A stretch of DNA of 64,000 nucleotides. Source: Sporothrix humicola. Lineage: Eukaryota > Ascomycota > Sordariomycetes > Ophiostomatales > Ophiostomataceae. Where the stretch lies: assembly GCA_021396245.1 (NCBI GenBank), contig WNYE01000026.1, positions 310,001-374,000 on the forward strand, in the 5' to 3' direction. Shown one piece after another: positions 17,356-28,469 of this stretch. The position numbers and the translations under genes are program-made. The number at the start of each line of letters is the position of its first letter. Position 1 is the stretch's first letter. Below the pieces are notes generated by a model that was not told where the DNA came from, did no database searches, and saw only the letters and a list, made by a program, of their open reading frames with translations.

Positions 17356-19011
17356 TCAAAGGACAACAAAAGAGTCGCCCATTTCTTCGCCCTTTCCGGC
17401 CTCTCCATCCTTTCCAGTCTCTCCAGTCTCTTCACTTTCTCCAGCTTGTCCAGCTTGTCCAGCTTGTCCGGCTTGTCCGGCTTGTCCAGCCTGTCCAGCC
17501 TGCTCGCCTCCACCACTCCCGGACCCCCCAGGTTCTCCAGCCTCTCCAGCCTGCCCAGCTTGTCCACCTCCACTAGCGTCTCCAACGCGTCCAGAGTCAA
17601 CAGTCGCAAGTCTTTCAAAAAGAGCTTTTATTTCTGCTCTATTGCTAGGGTCTGCAGGCGGCCATGCCGGTGTAGCAACAGCAGCGCTAAGTTCCTCGTT
17701 TGTCATCAGCCCCAAGTCACGGTCCATGAGCATGGGTACGGGGTTTGCAGATAGTGTGAGAGGAGGAATAGCAAGTCGTGCGCCAGACTGTGTGGGAGAC
17801 TGGATGTCAGCGTTTCCAGGATTGTCGGCGTCGTCAGGGTTGCCTGTGCCAGTGGGCGTGGCTTCGGGGGGTGCGGGCAGCATGGCAGCCGGGGGCTCGG
17901 GGCCATCGCCGGGCGGGGGTAGGGCAAAGGTCACGACCAGCCCCGAGTGCTCGCTCCAGGGAATCTGGCGGGGCTCGTTGGCAGGGTCGTGTGGGACCGG
18001 ATTGCCCTGGCGGTCGACAATGGTGGCGGGCACCTCCATGGGCACTTTGCCCGGGTCGATAATCTCGATCGTCTTGGGCGTGATGCCCCACATCAGCACC
18101 TTCTCGAGCCGGCCGGGCGGGCGGGTCTCCATGAGTCCAGCACGTTTGCCGTTTAAGCCCCAGGTGATGCCGGGGAACTCGGAGGCGTCGCCCCGCAGCG
18201 TTGTCCAGCAGTCCTGCAGGCCAGACTGAGACACCGCGTTATCGTCGTCCTTGGTGGCCGAGGAAGTGTCCGGGTTGAAGTCGCCCGCGACAAGACCGGC
18301 GCCAATGCCGCCGGTATGCGCCACCTGTGCAATGACTACAAACTGGCGCGGCCGCAACGAAGTCGCCCACGCCAGGTCGTCTAAATGAACATTGACGAGC
18401 CGGACCACCTTTTCCTTCATGCTGGACTGCAGCGGCGACAGGATGTCGCAGCACAGGGCGTAGCGCTGGTACTGCGAGGGGTACCACACGGCCTGGCAGC
18501 CGCCGAGGCACGGGTAGCCTTGGCAGCGGCTGCCGCGGACAAAGCGACCGCGATGCATGAGGGTGGCGTTGTAAAAGGGCTGGTTGCGGTCGCTGAGCAT
18601 CCAGTCGAGGCCGGCGACATAGTAGTTGGCGCACACCCAATCGTTGGCGGCAAGGGTGTGCTTGCCAATGCCGGACAGTTCTTGCAAAAAGACAATGTCG
18701 GGGGCGCCCTCTTGGCCGGCGTGCTGGAGCTCAGCTAGCAGAGCTGTGAGACGCGCTTTGTGCTCGTAGGCGTTGGCGTCGACGTTCCAGGTGACCATGG
18801 TGATGTCCGAGTCTCCTTTTTTGGGCGTCGGGTGGGCGGGTTGATTTTCGGCAAGCTCGTCGACGGGGTCTGGCACCTTTTCCCACTGCTTGGTAAGAAA
18901 GCTGTAGATGTGCCACTTCAGCGGCTGGTAGCGAGTTCCGGGGATCGGTGGCAGTGGCGCCGGGTAGCCGGTAACGACATGCATGTAGAGCGGGAAATGA
19001 GCGATATCCAT
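17356..19011 (-). CDS. Endonuclease/exonuclease/phosphatase-fold protein (TDP2-like) with Gly-X-Y tail
   Basis: A 551-residue protein. Residues about 70-362 carry the EEP metal-dependent phosphodiesterase fold: TWNVDAN (N76), FLQEL (E111), NVHLDD (H209), GDFNPD (D244, N246), GRLEKVL (301-306) and SEHSGL (353-358). The family is Mg-dependent and includes APE1, DNase I and TDP2; the arrangement here resembles fungal TDP2-like proteins. Two usually conserved Asp positions read Glu (E303 and E354), while the terminal His (H355) is kept. The C-terminus is a Gly-Gln-Ala repeat with Gly every third residue. No signal peptide is obvious. The enzyme's substrate cannot be told from sequence; DNA-end repair is a possibility, not a finding. 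Confidence 0.8.
   Translation of the reverse strand: MDIAHFPLYMHVVTGYPAPLPPIPGTRYQPLKWHIYSFLTKQWEKVPDPVDELAENQPAHPTPKKGDSDITMVTWNVDANAYEHKARLTALLAELQHAGQEGAPDIVFLQELSGIGKHTLAANDWVCANYYVAGLDWMLSDRNQPFYNATLMHRGRFVRGSRCQGYPCLGGCQAVWYPSQYQRYALCCDILSPLQSSMKEKVVRLVNVHLDDLAWATSLRPRQFVVIAQVAHTGGIGAGLVAGDFNPDTSSATKDDDNAVSQSGLQDCWTTLRGDASEFPGITWGLNGKRAGLMETRPPGRLEKVLMWGITPKTIEIIDPGKVPMEVPATIVDRQGNPVPHDPANEPRQIPWSEHSGLVVTFALPPPGDGPEPPAAMLPAPPEATPTGTGNPDDADNPGNADIQSPTQSGARLAIPPLTLSANPVPMLMDRDLGLMTNEELSAAVATPAWPPADPSNRAEIKALFERLATVDSGRVGDASGGGQAGQAGEAGEPGGSGSGGGEQAGQAGQAGQAGQAGQAGQAGESEETGETGKDGEAGKGEEMGDSFVVL
17443..17502. repeat. 9-bp tandem repeat in the EEP coding sequence
   Basis: About six to seven copies of the unit CTTGTCCAG with point variants. 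On the coding (minus) strand it encodes the Ala-Gly-Gln repeat near the C-terminus of the EEP protein. The unit keeps frame, so copy-number changes would only change tail length. Confidence 0.9.
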
Positions 19012-19495
19012 GATGGGTGAAAAAGGCGAATTCAGGTGTGAATGTGAATGCGAGTATGGGGTGCGTAGAGTATGTGTTGTGATGGTGGGGCTTGATTGTG
19101 TGAAAGGCGTGATGTTGAAGTGAGAGTGTGTTGAATTCCAAAGATCGATTGCAAGAAAGGGGAAAAGGGGAAGAGGAGCTCTTCAGGGGAAGTTCTGCAC
19201 CTGACAACGGAAAGAACAACAAACAACAAAACAACGAAGCTTGCCAGGCTGCTCTTACCTTGTCAAGAAGTTCTCTGTTAGCGAGGTTGGGTTGTTCTTT
19301 CCCTGTGAGTGTGCTTCCGGTCGCAAGAGGCAGTCGCCCTGCCAATCGGCGACAAGAGAAGAAGGAGCGGACAAGCAGCAAGGCTGGACGCCTCAGGAAG
19401 GTGCGTCCATGGAAGGTGCGAACCAACAATTGAAGCCAGCTCGAGACTGCCCAAAGATAGCAGTCAACAAAAGATGAAGGCCGCTATCAGTCGCC
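19012..19495. other. Intergenic region between EEP and BRCT genes
   Basis: 484 bp between two minus-strand genes. It is the promoter side of the EEP gene. It is too short to hold the missing polymerase domain of a Pol X enzyme, and no such residues are encoded in it. Confidence 0.6.
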
Positions 19496-20734
19496 TCAAC
19501 CATGGCGAGGCTGTCTGATCATGTGCTCCTGTTGGCCAGTCGTCCCGAGCCTGGCTTGTTGTTTCCTGTCTGGCTTGATGAGGTAACGGTTCGGCGGGGA
19601 TGTGTCTGCCCTGCTGTCTTTCCGTTCGTCCATCTTTTCCTTCTCTCTCTCCTTCCCCTTCTCCTGCTGCTCCTTCTCTTTGGCTTGTGCCTGTGCCCAG
19701 CCGGAGACACGGTACCGCAGCTGCTCGTGGTTCAGCAGGTGGCGGAAGCCGATGCAGTCCAGCGGATACGTCTCGTTGACAAGAAAGGGCCATTTGGCCT
19801 CTGTCGCCGACTCTTCTATCGTCGCTTGCATCTCCTTCTTGACGTAGCCTTCCACCTCTTCCCACCGCAGCTGCTTGTCCACAATGACGTGCGTCGCGTC
19901 GGCCAGCTGCTTCACCCACTGGACGCCGTGCTGGCGCGCCTTGTTGATGCGCAGCCGGCGGGCGCCAAACGGCTCGTTGGGCAGGTAGTAGAACGAAAGG
20001 CCGGCAAAGATGCGCTGGCCTTCGGGGACGAGCGTGATGTTGTCTTTGGTGTTTTTGTCTTTCTTGTTTTTCGTGTCCTTTGTGACCTTCTCCGTCCTCT
20101 CCTTTGGCGGCCGTCCGGGCTTTCGTTTCACAGCAGCCTCCACCACCTCTTCCCGTCTCCTTTTCTCTCCTCGCTGCCGTTCACTCTCCGGATTCGATGA
20201 CGTCCTTCTTAGCGTGGCCGACGCGCGCACCGACTCGATGATATTGGAGACGGTGCGGCGCGGCGGACGCGGTGGCGGCGGTCGTGCCGGCCGTGGCAGT
20301 CGTGGGCCTGTCAAGTCGATGATTTCAATGTCGTCACTGTCGTCGTCGTCACTGCCCTCCTCGTCCTTTTTCTGTGCAGCCTCTTCTCTGGCCGCCTTCT
20401 CGGTTGCCTCGGCCGCCTGCTGTGCCGCCTTCTTGAACGCCGCTTCAAATGCCTTGGTCCTGCGGCGGTGTTCTCGCTCGCGTTCAGGCAGTCTGGACGA
20501 TGCTGTCCGGGAATTTGCAGTCCTGCCAGTCCCTTTGTCGTCTGTCGCCTCCACTGGCTGGCTGTTGTCGGTGTCTGACAGCCCCCAGTCGGTAAAGAGC
20601 ATTTCTTTTTCCTGGAGTGGTATTGGTGGCGTCAACGAGACGGCATTTGGGGTAGACGGGGCTGATGGGGCAGCTGGGGTTTGAGCCGACGGCCCTGTCT
20701 CTGTCGAGTCCATGTTGTGCGACAGTATGATCAT
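19496..20734 (-). CDS. BRCT protein with SUMO-interacting motif and AT-hook, Pol X N-terminus-like
   Basis: A 412-residue protein with three recognisable elements. Residues 135-142 (IEIIDLTG after an acidic run) match a SUMO-interacting motif. Residues 204-212 (KRKPGRPPK) match an AT-hook. Residues about 238-345 (QRIFAGLSFYYLPNEP, then RRLRINKARQHGVQWV, THVIVDK, NETYPLDCIGFRHLL) resemble the N-terminal BRCT domain of fungal family X DNA polymerases (Pol4). The polymerase domain is absent: after a Lys/Glu-rich segment the frame stops, and the 484 bp downstream cannot contain it. A coiled-coil-like region (about 85-125) precedes the SIM. A nuclear, DNA-bound, SUMO-linked role is inferred. Either of two early ATGs (residue 1 or 8) could be used. 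Confidence 0.7.
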   Translation of the reverse strand: MIILSHNMDSTETGPSAQTPAAPSAPSTPNAVSLTPPIPLQEKEMLFTDWGLSDTDNSQPVEATDDKGTGRTANSRTASSRLPEREREHRRRTKAFEAAFKKAAQQAAEATEKAAREEAAQKKDEEGSDDDDSDDIEIIDLTGPRLPRPARPPPPRPPRRTVSNIIESVRASATLRRTSSNPESERQRGEKRRREEVVEAAVKRKPGRPPKERTEKVTKDTKNKKDKNTKDNITLVPEGQRIFAGLSFYYLPNEPFGARRLRINKARQHGVQWVKQLADATHVIVDKQLRWEEVEGYVKKEMQATIEESATEAKWPFLVNETYPLDCIGFRHLLNHEQLRYRVSGWAQAQAKEKEQQEKGKEREKEKMDERKDSRADTSPPNRYLIKPDRKQQARLGTTGQQEHMIRQPRHG

Positions 20735-21616
20735 GCAATCTGATTATTCTGCGTTTGTGTCAAGGCCGGTTGCGCGCAGGCTGGTCGCCGTAGAGAGCAG
20801 GGCAATGCATGTCGGTGTATTATGAGTGAGGATGATTTGTTCTTAAAGTTTTTGAGAAGTGAAGAGAAGTGAAGGGCGACTTCCTGCCTAGATCTGTGAC
20901 ACCTGAGGAAGAAAGGGGGATGTGAAGCCGTTCAAGGAAAGAGCCATACGCCTCACGAGCAGACAAGGCAGGCGCTACAAGGACTGCGCAAGAATGTCGA
21001 ATGCGACCAGAAAGGAAAGAACGAGGTTCTCCAGAAAGAGATGCCCCACCTTTTTGGAAGTAATTAACACGGTTCACGAAAGAGAAAGTCGCGTCGGCGG
21101 CAAGAATCGTGTTAGCGCCTTCCTCGCTGCCTGTGCCTGGACTGGGCTGCCTTCCTAATTGATGCGTCTCGTGTAAGACAGGCAGTCAAAGTCACGATGT
21201 ACGAGGAAAGAGCAAAAAGACCCTGAGTTAGTAAATAATACATTTATTCAATTCAGTTCACTTTATTGAATTTACTTCACGCCCGTTATTATTTGAAGTT
21301 GCCTTGTATTCAAGTGTATGTGGTATATCTTTGCGCGTAGTTTTGTACATGTACATGAACGAGCCGGGTGTCGGGTATCGGCTCGTCGAAATCATAATTA
21401 GGTGTATAGACAGAGGAAAGAAAAGGAAAGAGATAAAAGAAAGGAAATAAAAGACAGAAGGAAGACATAGTAAAGAAAAAAGAAGGGAAAAGAGAATGTG
21501 GAATCCCCCAATTCCCCCCCACACGTATCCTACACTGACCACCGGATAGGGCTGACGGGCATCAAGCCCTTTTTTATCACCTAGGACCTTTTTGCCCGTC
21601 AACCCGACAGTCGTTG
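20735..21616. other. Intergenic region BRCT gene/ammonium transporter
   Basis: About 880 bp between the BRCT start and the transporter stop, both on the minus strand. AT-rich patches near 21230-21290 fit a 3' UTR. No gene was recognised. Confidence 0.5.
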
Positions 21617-23281
21617 TCATTGTGCATGGTTGCCGCCCTGGCCGCCAAACATGCGGACGTTTTGGAGGGGGATGCTGTTGCCGTTGCCGTTGCCCGAGGT
21701 GGCAGTGCTTGTTGTGCCACCTGTCGAGACGGCGCCGTTCTTTTCGTGCGCGCCAAAGGCCATGGCCATGCCGATGCCGTGCATGCCGCCCGAGTGGGCG
21801 TGGACATTTCCTCCAGGACCTGGGTTGTGGCCCATGGCGGAGTGCCGGCCGTGGGGGTCGACGGAATACAGAGACCCGTTGTCGTTGCCGTCGACCTCGT
21901 TGAGCACCTCGCGGGTCAGCTCGACGTAGTCGTAGGCAAACTCGCCAATCTCCGAGTCATCAATACCCAAGATCTCGGCCTCTTCGCTGGCGCGCAGGCG
22001 GAGTCCCGGGATCATGTTCATCACAAAGAGAATGATGGATGTGCCCACGAAAGAATAGGCGCCGCCCGAGAAGCTGTCGGCGAGCTGGATGCCGAGCTGG
22101 ATCCAGTGGTGGTTGACCCAGCCGCCCTCGATGACCTGGACGCCGTCCAAGTGGGCAATGTAGTCGGCGGCGAAGAAGCCGGTGCAGACGTTACCAACTA
22201 GACCGCCAATGGCGTGGACGGCGAAAATGTCGAGGGCGTCGTCGATGCGCATCAAGAACTTGAGCTTGGTGGCATAGTTGGCAAACGCAGCGCCCAGAAT
22301 GCCATAGGGAACAGCCGCCCAGACGGGGACATAGCCCGAGCCGGGCGTGATGGCGACCAGGCCAGCGACGACGCCCGAGCAGAAGCCGACAGTGGACCAC
22401 TTGCGTTCCAGACGGTAGTCCAAGACGCACCAGGTAATGCCGCCAACACAAGCGGCCAGGTTGGTCACGACGGCGGCCATGACGGCCCGCAGGTTCGCCG
22501 ACAGGGCCGAGCCCGCATTGAAGCCGAACCAGCCGACCCACAGGAATACGGTGCCAATGACAATGTGCGTCACGTTGTGCGGCCGGTAATTCAACTCGTG
22601 CGTGCCGTGGCCGCGCCGCTTACCGAGCATCATCGAATACGAGAGTGCGGCCGTGCCGCTGGCAATGTGCACGGGCGTGCCGCCGGCGAAATCCAGGCCG
22701 CCCAGCCGGCTCGTCCAGCCGCTCGGGTTCCACGTCCAGCAGGCAATCGGGTCGTAGATGACGGTGGCCCAGATAAACATGAAGATGACGCACGGCAGCA
22801 TGCGGCCGCGCTCGGCGACGGCGCCCGTCGCCAGTGCGACTGTGATCGCCGAGAACATGCCTTGGTAGACGGCAAACATGAGATCGGGAATGCGCGACGA
22901 GCCGACCGACGGCCGTCCCAAGACATCCTTGAAGCCAAAATTGGCCAGGTCGCCGATAAACGGGCCCGCCGTGTGCGAAAACGTCAGCGAGTAGCCCCAA
23001 AAGAACCACTGGAACGTCGTGACGGCCGTCGCCATGACCGACAGCCAGATCAGCGAGAGCGCCGACTTGCGGCGGGCCAGACCAGAGTAGAAAAAGCCGA
23101 CGCCGGGGATCATCAGCAGGACCAGCGCCGTCGCCGTGATCATCCACGCAATGTCGCCCGACTCGTACCAGATGTTAAAGTCGTCCGTCAGCGAGTTGCC
23201 GCCCGTTGCGCCGGTGCCATTGTACGGCACCTTGACAATGTACGGCAGGTCGTCGAGGTCGACGCCGTCAATGACTGCCAT
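21617..23281 (-). CDS. Ammonium transporter, Mep2-like (Amt/Mep family)
   Basis: A 554-residue plasma-membrane transporter with 11 predicted helices between residues about 43 and 425. Family signatures include MIPGVGFFYSGLARRKSALS, GAVAERGR, DFAGGTPVHIASG and FAVHAIGGLVGN. Both pore histidines are present (H205 and H356), as in yeast Mep2; yeast Mep1 and Mep3 have Glu at the first. That favours a Mep2-type high-affinity carrier, which in yeasts can also act as an ammonium sensor. The C-terminal tail starts with the conserved LRASEEAEILGIDDSEIGEFAYDY in two adjoining pieces, then becomes Gly/His/Asn rich. The ORF is continuous. Nitrogen control by a GATA factor is expected from the family; GATA sites lie about 1 kb upstream. 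Confidence 0.95.
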   Translation of the reverse strand: MAVIDGVDLDDLPYIVKVPYNGTGATGGNSLTDDFNIWYESGDIAWMITATALVLLMIPGVGFFYSGLARRKSALSLIWLSVMATAVTTFQWFFWGYSLTFSHTAGPFIGDLANFGFKDVLGRPSVGSSRIPDLMFAVYQGMFSAITVALATGAVAERGRMLPCVIFMFIWATVIYDPIACWTWNPSGWTSRLGGLDFAGGTPVHIASGTAALSYSMMLGKRRGHGTHELNYRPHNVTHIVIGTVFLWVGWFGFNAGSALSANLRAVMAAVVTNLAACVGGITWCVLDYRLERKWSTVGFCSGVVAGLVAITPGSGYVPVWAAVPYGILGAAFANYATKLKFLMRIDDALDIFAVHAIGGLVGNVCTGFFAADYIAHLDGVQVIEGGWVNHHWIQLGIQLADSFSGGAYSFVGTSIILFVMNMIPGLRLRASEEAEILGIDDSEIGEFAYDYVELTREVLNEVDGNDNGSLYSVDPHGRHSAMGHNPGPGGNVHAHSGGMHGIGMAMAFGAHEKNGAVSTGGTTSTATSGNGNGNSIPLQNVRMFGGQGGNHAQ

Positions 23282-26200
23282 TTTGAGGGTGTGTTGTCGA
23301 GGGTGTTGTCGAGGTGCGTTACGTTAATGCCGAGTACGATAGTCAAGGAAAGAGGAAAGAAACCGATGTCGACGTGAAATCAAGTCAAGGACAGACAAAG
23401 GTGGGATGAGGTGGGCGTGGTGGCATGTATAAACGGATTGTGGATTGGTATTGTGGGCTGCCCAAGGAGTCTTGAGTCTTGACCTGACTGGGATGAGAAT
23501 GGGGGAGGACAGAGAGGATCAGAGGATTAGCGTCAGGGAAGAGAATGGTGCCGTCTGTCGACGAGAGAAAATAAAAAGGGCTAGAGCTCTTTCTTATGGA
23601 GGATGATACGGGGATGATATGGGGATATGTCCTCAATGGTGACCCTCCATCAGCTGGAGTTGTACTCTCGAAAGAAAGAAGGCTGTATGCAAACACGGAG
23701 TATCACAATACGACCAGTTGAGACACGAGGGTCAGATGGGGAGTAAGAAGACGATGGTAAAGGAGGGTGGACGAGAAGACAAAAAGAAATATGGGATGGG
23801 TAGGGTAGGAAGGAGGTGGCAAGTCAGACAGACAACGTGATGGAAGAGAAGACGCAAAGCACAGCTTGACAGTCAACTCGACAAGATCACGGTAATTTGT
23901 GTCCTTTGATCTGCTAGCAGGTGCATATGAATCAGGAGGATGGAAATAAGAGAGACAGAAGACAAAGACGAAGAGATGAAGATGAATATGAATTGTGAAG
24001 ATGGAGACGAAGACGAAATGAAGAATGGCAGACAGAAAGACAGCACCAACTCATGCAGAGTATGTCGCAAAGTAGAGTATTGCAATCATCAAAATGTGAA
24101 CTATGGAAAGTACAAAATAATACAGCCGAACACGGCACAAAAAGGTGAGAAGACAGGTAAATTCAAAGGTGGTTGGACTAACTGACAGGGGGTGGAAAGT
24201 AAAAAGTAAAATCGAACCAAGCATCCAAGCGGGACCCATGTAAGTGGACGTGTGAGTGGAAGTGGTCTGGTTTCTGGTTTCTCCTCCTAGTTTGGTGTTG
24301 ATAAGGATGCAGGTGGAGGTGGGCAAAGAAGAAAAGAAAACGGTGTGGGTGGGCTGCGGAGCGTCCATCGGAGCTTATCTGTGGCCGGTCGTTGAGTTGA
24401 CTTGACACGAAAGAACGACATAAATCACGCTGCCAAAGCTAGCCTTGTCAAGCAAAAGAAAAGTGGCGGACAGGGGACAATTTGACCAGAGAACTGCAAA
24501 ACCGCAGAACTGTACAGCTATTCGATGAATATCCCGGCAGACAAGAAACAAAAAAAAGAAAAGAAAGGAAGAGGCAAAGAGTGATCAAAAGAAAGTTACG
24601 AGAGGTTGAAGACAGATCAACGAGCAGAACAGGGAAAGAAGATAAACTACGAGTAAAGTACGACGTACTCGTACAATTCCAAAGCAACTCCGGACGGAGA
24701 CGGCAACTCCATGAAGCAAATGTTACGAGTGGCAAGTTGAGTGGTAGAGGTAAATGGTAAGTGGTAAGTGGTAAATAAAAAAGAAATAACACAGGCGGGC
24801 GAAAGTGAGAGAATAATATGTTACACTTTGGTATATCGTGTTGTTTGGTACTAAAGTCAACTCGAAAGTCGCCCGCGATAAGGGTGTAGCTGATGGCGGT
24901 TCTTCCAGAAGGCTGCTAGAACAGCCGACAGTCATGTGAGAGTCGAAGATGCAAAAGAAAATAGGAGTTAAATTAGTTTTGCGTGCCACAAAATCAAAAG
25001 TTGTTATTCCCATCACTGTTTTTCATCGACTCGAGGTATCGACATAAAAGTGGGTCCAGGATAACGCGCTGCAAGATTCAAGACATATTTCGTCGTGTCG
25101 TCGAGAGAGGTCGATATCAGTTGTCATTGAGTCCCAGGAAAATGACGGCACGGGTCCGACTGGGCTAGCCTTGTCCATCGAGTGCTGTTGGACCCTGTCG
25201 ACAGGAGGCAGCCCCACAAAAAGATAAACACTAACAGCGTCGTGTAATAGATAAGGACGGCAACGGGCCGTCATTGGCCAGAACCCTTTGTCCTCGACGA
25301 CATTGCGGAGGAAGGAGCGGGAGCGCAGGACGGCCACCGCGAGGCGATGAAGGAGAAAGAAGGAAAGTGCGACCAGGCGTCGACGACGCAAAACCAGAAG
25401 GCGCACACTCCTGTTCTATTGAACCGGGAAAGAGCACAGAGCAGGTGGGGGTACCCCCATTTCAAGGACTCGACTCGACAAGGAAGGCACGACCAGGAAG
25501 CCGGAGTAGACCGTACTGGACTGCGCTCCCTGCTTCTCTTTTCTGGGGATACATAGACCAGGTACCGTTCTACTTTTATCTTTGTTTCTTTTTCTTGGAT
25601 GCGACCCTCCATGACAATACCGTCTTTTTTTCTTTTCTTATTGTTTGTCTCGCATGGAATTGTGCTCGACCAGAAAGGACAAAAAGAAAGTGAAATGTGA
25701 GGACTCAAAGATAAAGAACTCTACTGAATATTACTGAGACGTAATTACAATAGTTGTGAGCATGACAGATATAACAGTGCCGATATTACCATGCACGAAG
25801 AACACTGCCAGAACGCATTAACTGAATAGGCCATCCATGGTCCCTAAATTCATTTTCAAAGTTACTTTCACAGCCACTCAACGGTCAGACTCGATTGTCT
25901 GTTCACCTGCAGACAGTCCATTCCCGTCTTTCTCTCCCAATGCCGCGGTAAAAAAGATAAGTACTACATAGGACATGGTAGACTCGCAAGTAATACTCAG
26001 TACCGAGCCAAGAAAAGGGGCAGCCCAGAAAAATACGAAAAGCATAGAGAAAAAGACGTCCGTTCACCGCTGGGACCTGCATAAGCATTGGATATTGCCC
26101 CGTGGTTGTGGTAAAGGAGGAAGGCAGTGCTACTCTTACTTCAGGGGAACGGCACAAAGATGGAAGGAAAATAAAATAAGAGTGAAAAAAAAAAACAGGA

Positions 26201-28469
26201 TCGCCGTCTGGAACAAAATTAAAGTAAACACAGAACACCAATCCATCAAGACATGGACGTCAAGACGTCACGAGTAAACGAGGCATCCTTAGCGGTTGAT
26301 CGCCGGTAGATGGTGGAAGAGAACAAAGAGAAGAAGGCCAGAAGAAAGACAAACAGCGAAATTACGACATGAACCTGGGAAAACGTCAGCTAAGAGGGTC
26401 GACTGGGAAGAGGGTCTAGAGGGTCTGGGGGGTGATCTACCAGTGGATGTTGGTGGGAAGAGTGGATGCAAGATAAAAGCGACCATGACAGGAACCATGA
26501 CAGGCACCAGGAACAGGAGGAGCCAACAGACACTAGATCCAGGCACGGGAGAGCGACATCCCAAGGGAGGGATTCTTTTTTCCTCACTTCGTTCGTCGTC
26601 CGTTGTCGTTTGTACTTTCAACGTGCCTGAAGATCACTATCAAAGATGGAAAACAACTGTCTAACCACAGCTCGCGTGTTCACATAAATACCACAGAGCT
26701 CTATCCAGAATAGACGTCACTGCTTCTCAATTGTCGTCTCGTCATAGATAAAGACGCCACTAACATCCAAAGGATGAGACACCTCGCACAAAATATACGC
26801 GAGAAAGATAGAACTCACCGAGAAAGAACGTCAAAAGACGACTGCCAAGAGCCTCGATGCAAGATAAATGTGAATTTCACAACGAACTGTGCATCAAGAG
26901 CACACCGTTCATGTCCGTCACAATTCAAACACAGACAGGTGCACATCGTACTCTCAAAAAGGACTATACAAATTCTAACAAAGTCTATTACAGCCTGTCC
27001 AGGGAATCACTTATCTCCTGCATCGGGCAATGTGTCTTGAACTCAGAGAAGCTACGGCTTCTGGAGACAGGTCGAGAAAAAGAGTTATCCAGAGCGGTGT
27101 CTTGTTGACTTGGTCTTTTCAGATAGATATATTTCCATTTCGTCCATTCTTTCCATGTCCACTCTTCTTCTAGACGATTGTCCACTCGACAAAGTCTCCT
27201 TCCTATTTGCTTTTTTTCCTCCAATATTCCACCACCCTCTCCAGTTATTCTCCATATTATGTGCCCCTTTCCTGGTCTCTTCCACACAAACTACGCCATG
27301 CATTCACGACAACTCCATTAGCTTGTCTGCCAGCCTCTTTTCGTGATAGTTTTCCTGTTATGGTTCTTGTTCTTTTTTTCTTCTTTCCATCCCGGTGGCT
27401 TGAGTGCACGGTCAACTGCGCTGGCCGTTGACCTACGCAAGCACCAACACCAAGCCCAACAACATGCACCAAGCGGAACACACCACCCCCCACCCCACAC
27501 ATATCTATCTTCTTCTATCGTTCTTCATTATCCGTTGATTTTCTTTTTCGTCTCGTCCGTTCCCCATCACGGCGTCCCCGAAGAAGCCCAAAAAGGGAAA
27601 GGGGCACAAAATATCTCCAGAGCTGCAGAGTCGGTGAAAGAAAACACTGACCATGCAGACAGCACACACCACAGGACGAGCCAGCTTTGTATCCGAGCCT
27701 CCTTTTCCCGCACAGGTCAGAACAGGCCAGAGAGGCTGCATGAACACCGGCTCAGGGCGTCAAAGTTGACGATAAAATAATGAACTTTAACTTCACACCC
27801 TCCCCTCTTTATCCCGAGCCAATGTTTACTTTCCTTTCTTCTTGTGCCTCTCCACCACTTGTCCAAAATATTGGCCGCACGCCACGTCTTGGCTGGCCTG
27901 CTTTTCGTCTCCTTCTAGAAGGCCGCGTGGAAGGGAAGTGAGAAGAGAGGAGTGGACAAGATACTGTTGTTGTCTACAAGTGTTGTCATAGGTTGGCTTT
28001 TTCATCCGTTGTGCGGTCGTACAAGACATTGCTATTGGCGAATCATATACAGTCTGCGTTTGTATCGTCAGAGCATCCATCTTCACTTCAGGGCAAGAGA
28101 GAACTGTGATTTGTTTGAAATAAGTATGGATAACCTGCTTTTGGTCTCCAGTTGTGTATTTAGGTTTAAAAACTATGGTAAAAGTATTAACAATAAAAGG
28201 TGTAAGTGCCATCTCGGCTTTCTGTCAGTCCCATCTATCGGGAGGACGCCGGTGGTCTGCTGTTTATACAATGTAGAAGACAATCCAAAAAGTAGAGATC
28301 CAAGTAAGAAGAAAATATGAAAAGAAATCAAACGCCTAGGGCAGTCCTCCCCGGTGAGGATCCGCCCAGTATATGCTTATGCAAGTACAGTAAATCAAGT
28401 CGTGGTTTCATAACAGGACACTCCTCCTCATTAGTTGGTCGAAGCGACTACGTCGCTTCTCCTCGTCGC
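23282..28469. other. Long gene-free region upstream of the ammonium transporter
   Basis: About 5.2 kb without a recognisable gene. Short ORFs occur on both strands but none encodes conserved-looking protein. GATA-factor-type sites TGATAAG (24299-24305, plus) and AGATAAG (24374-24380, minus) are about 1.05 kb from the transporter ATG. The right end should hold the 3' UTR of the coiled-coil gene. Noncoding transcripts cannot be excluded. Confidence 0.5.

Noticed and set aside
9768..23281. Possible metabolic gene cluster (GH15, transporter, ammonium permease)
   Set aside because: The genes between them are a splicing factor, a nuclease-fold protein and a BRCT protein; nothing ties them into one pathway.
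22214..23377. 387-codon plus-strand ORF opposite the ammonium transporter
   Set aside because: Antisense shadow: the Mep/Amt signatures are on the minus strand and the plus-strand product is Arg/Asp/Ala-rich noise.
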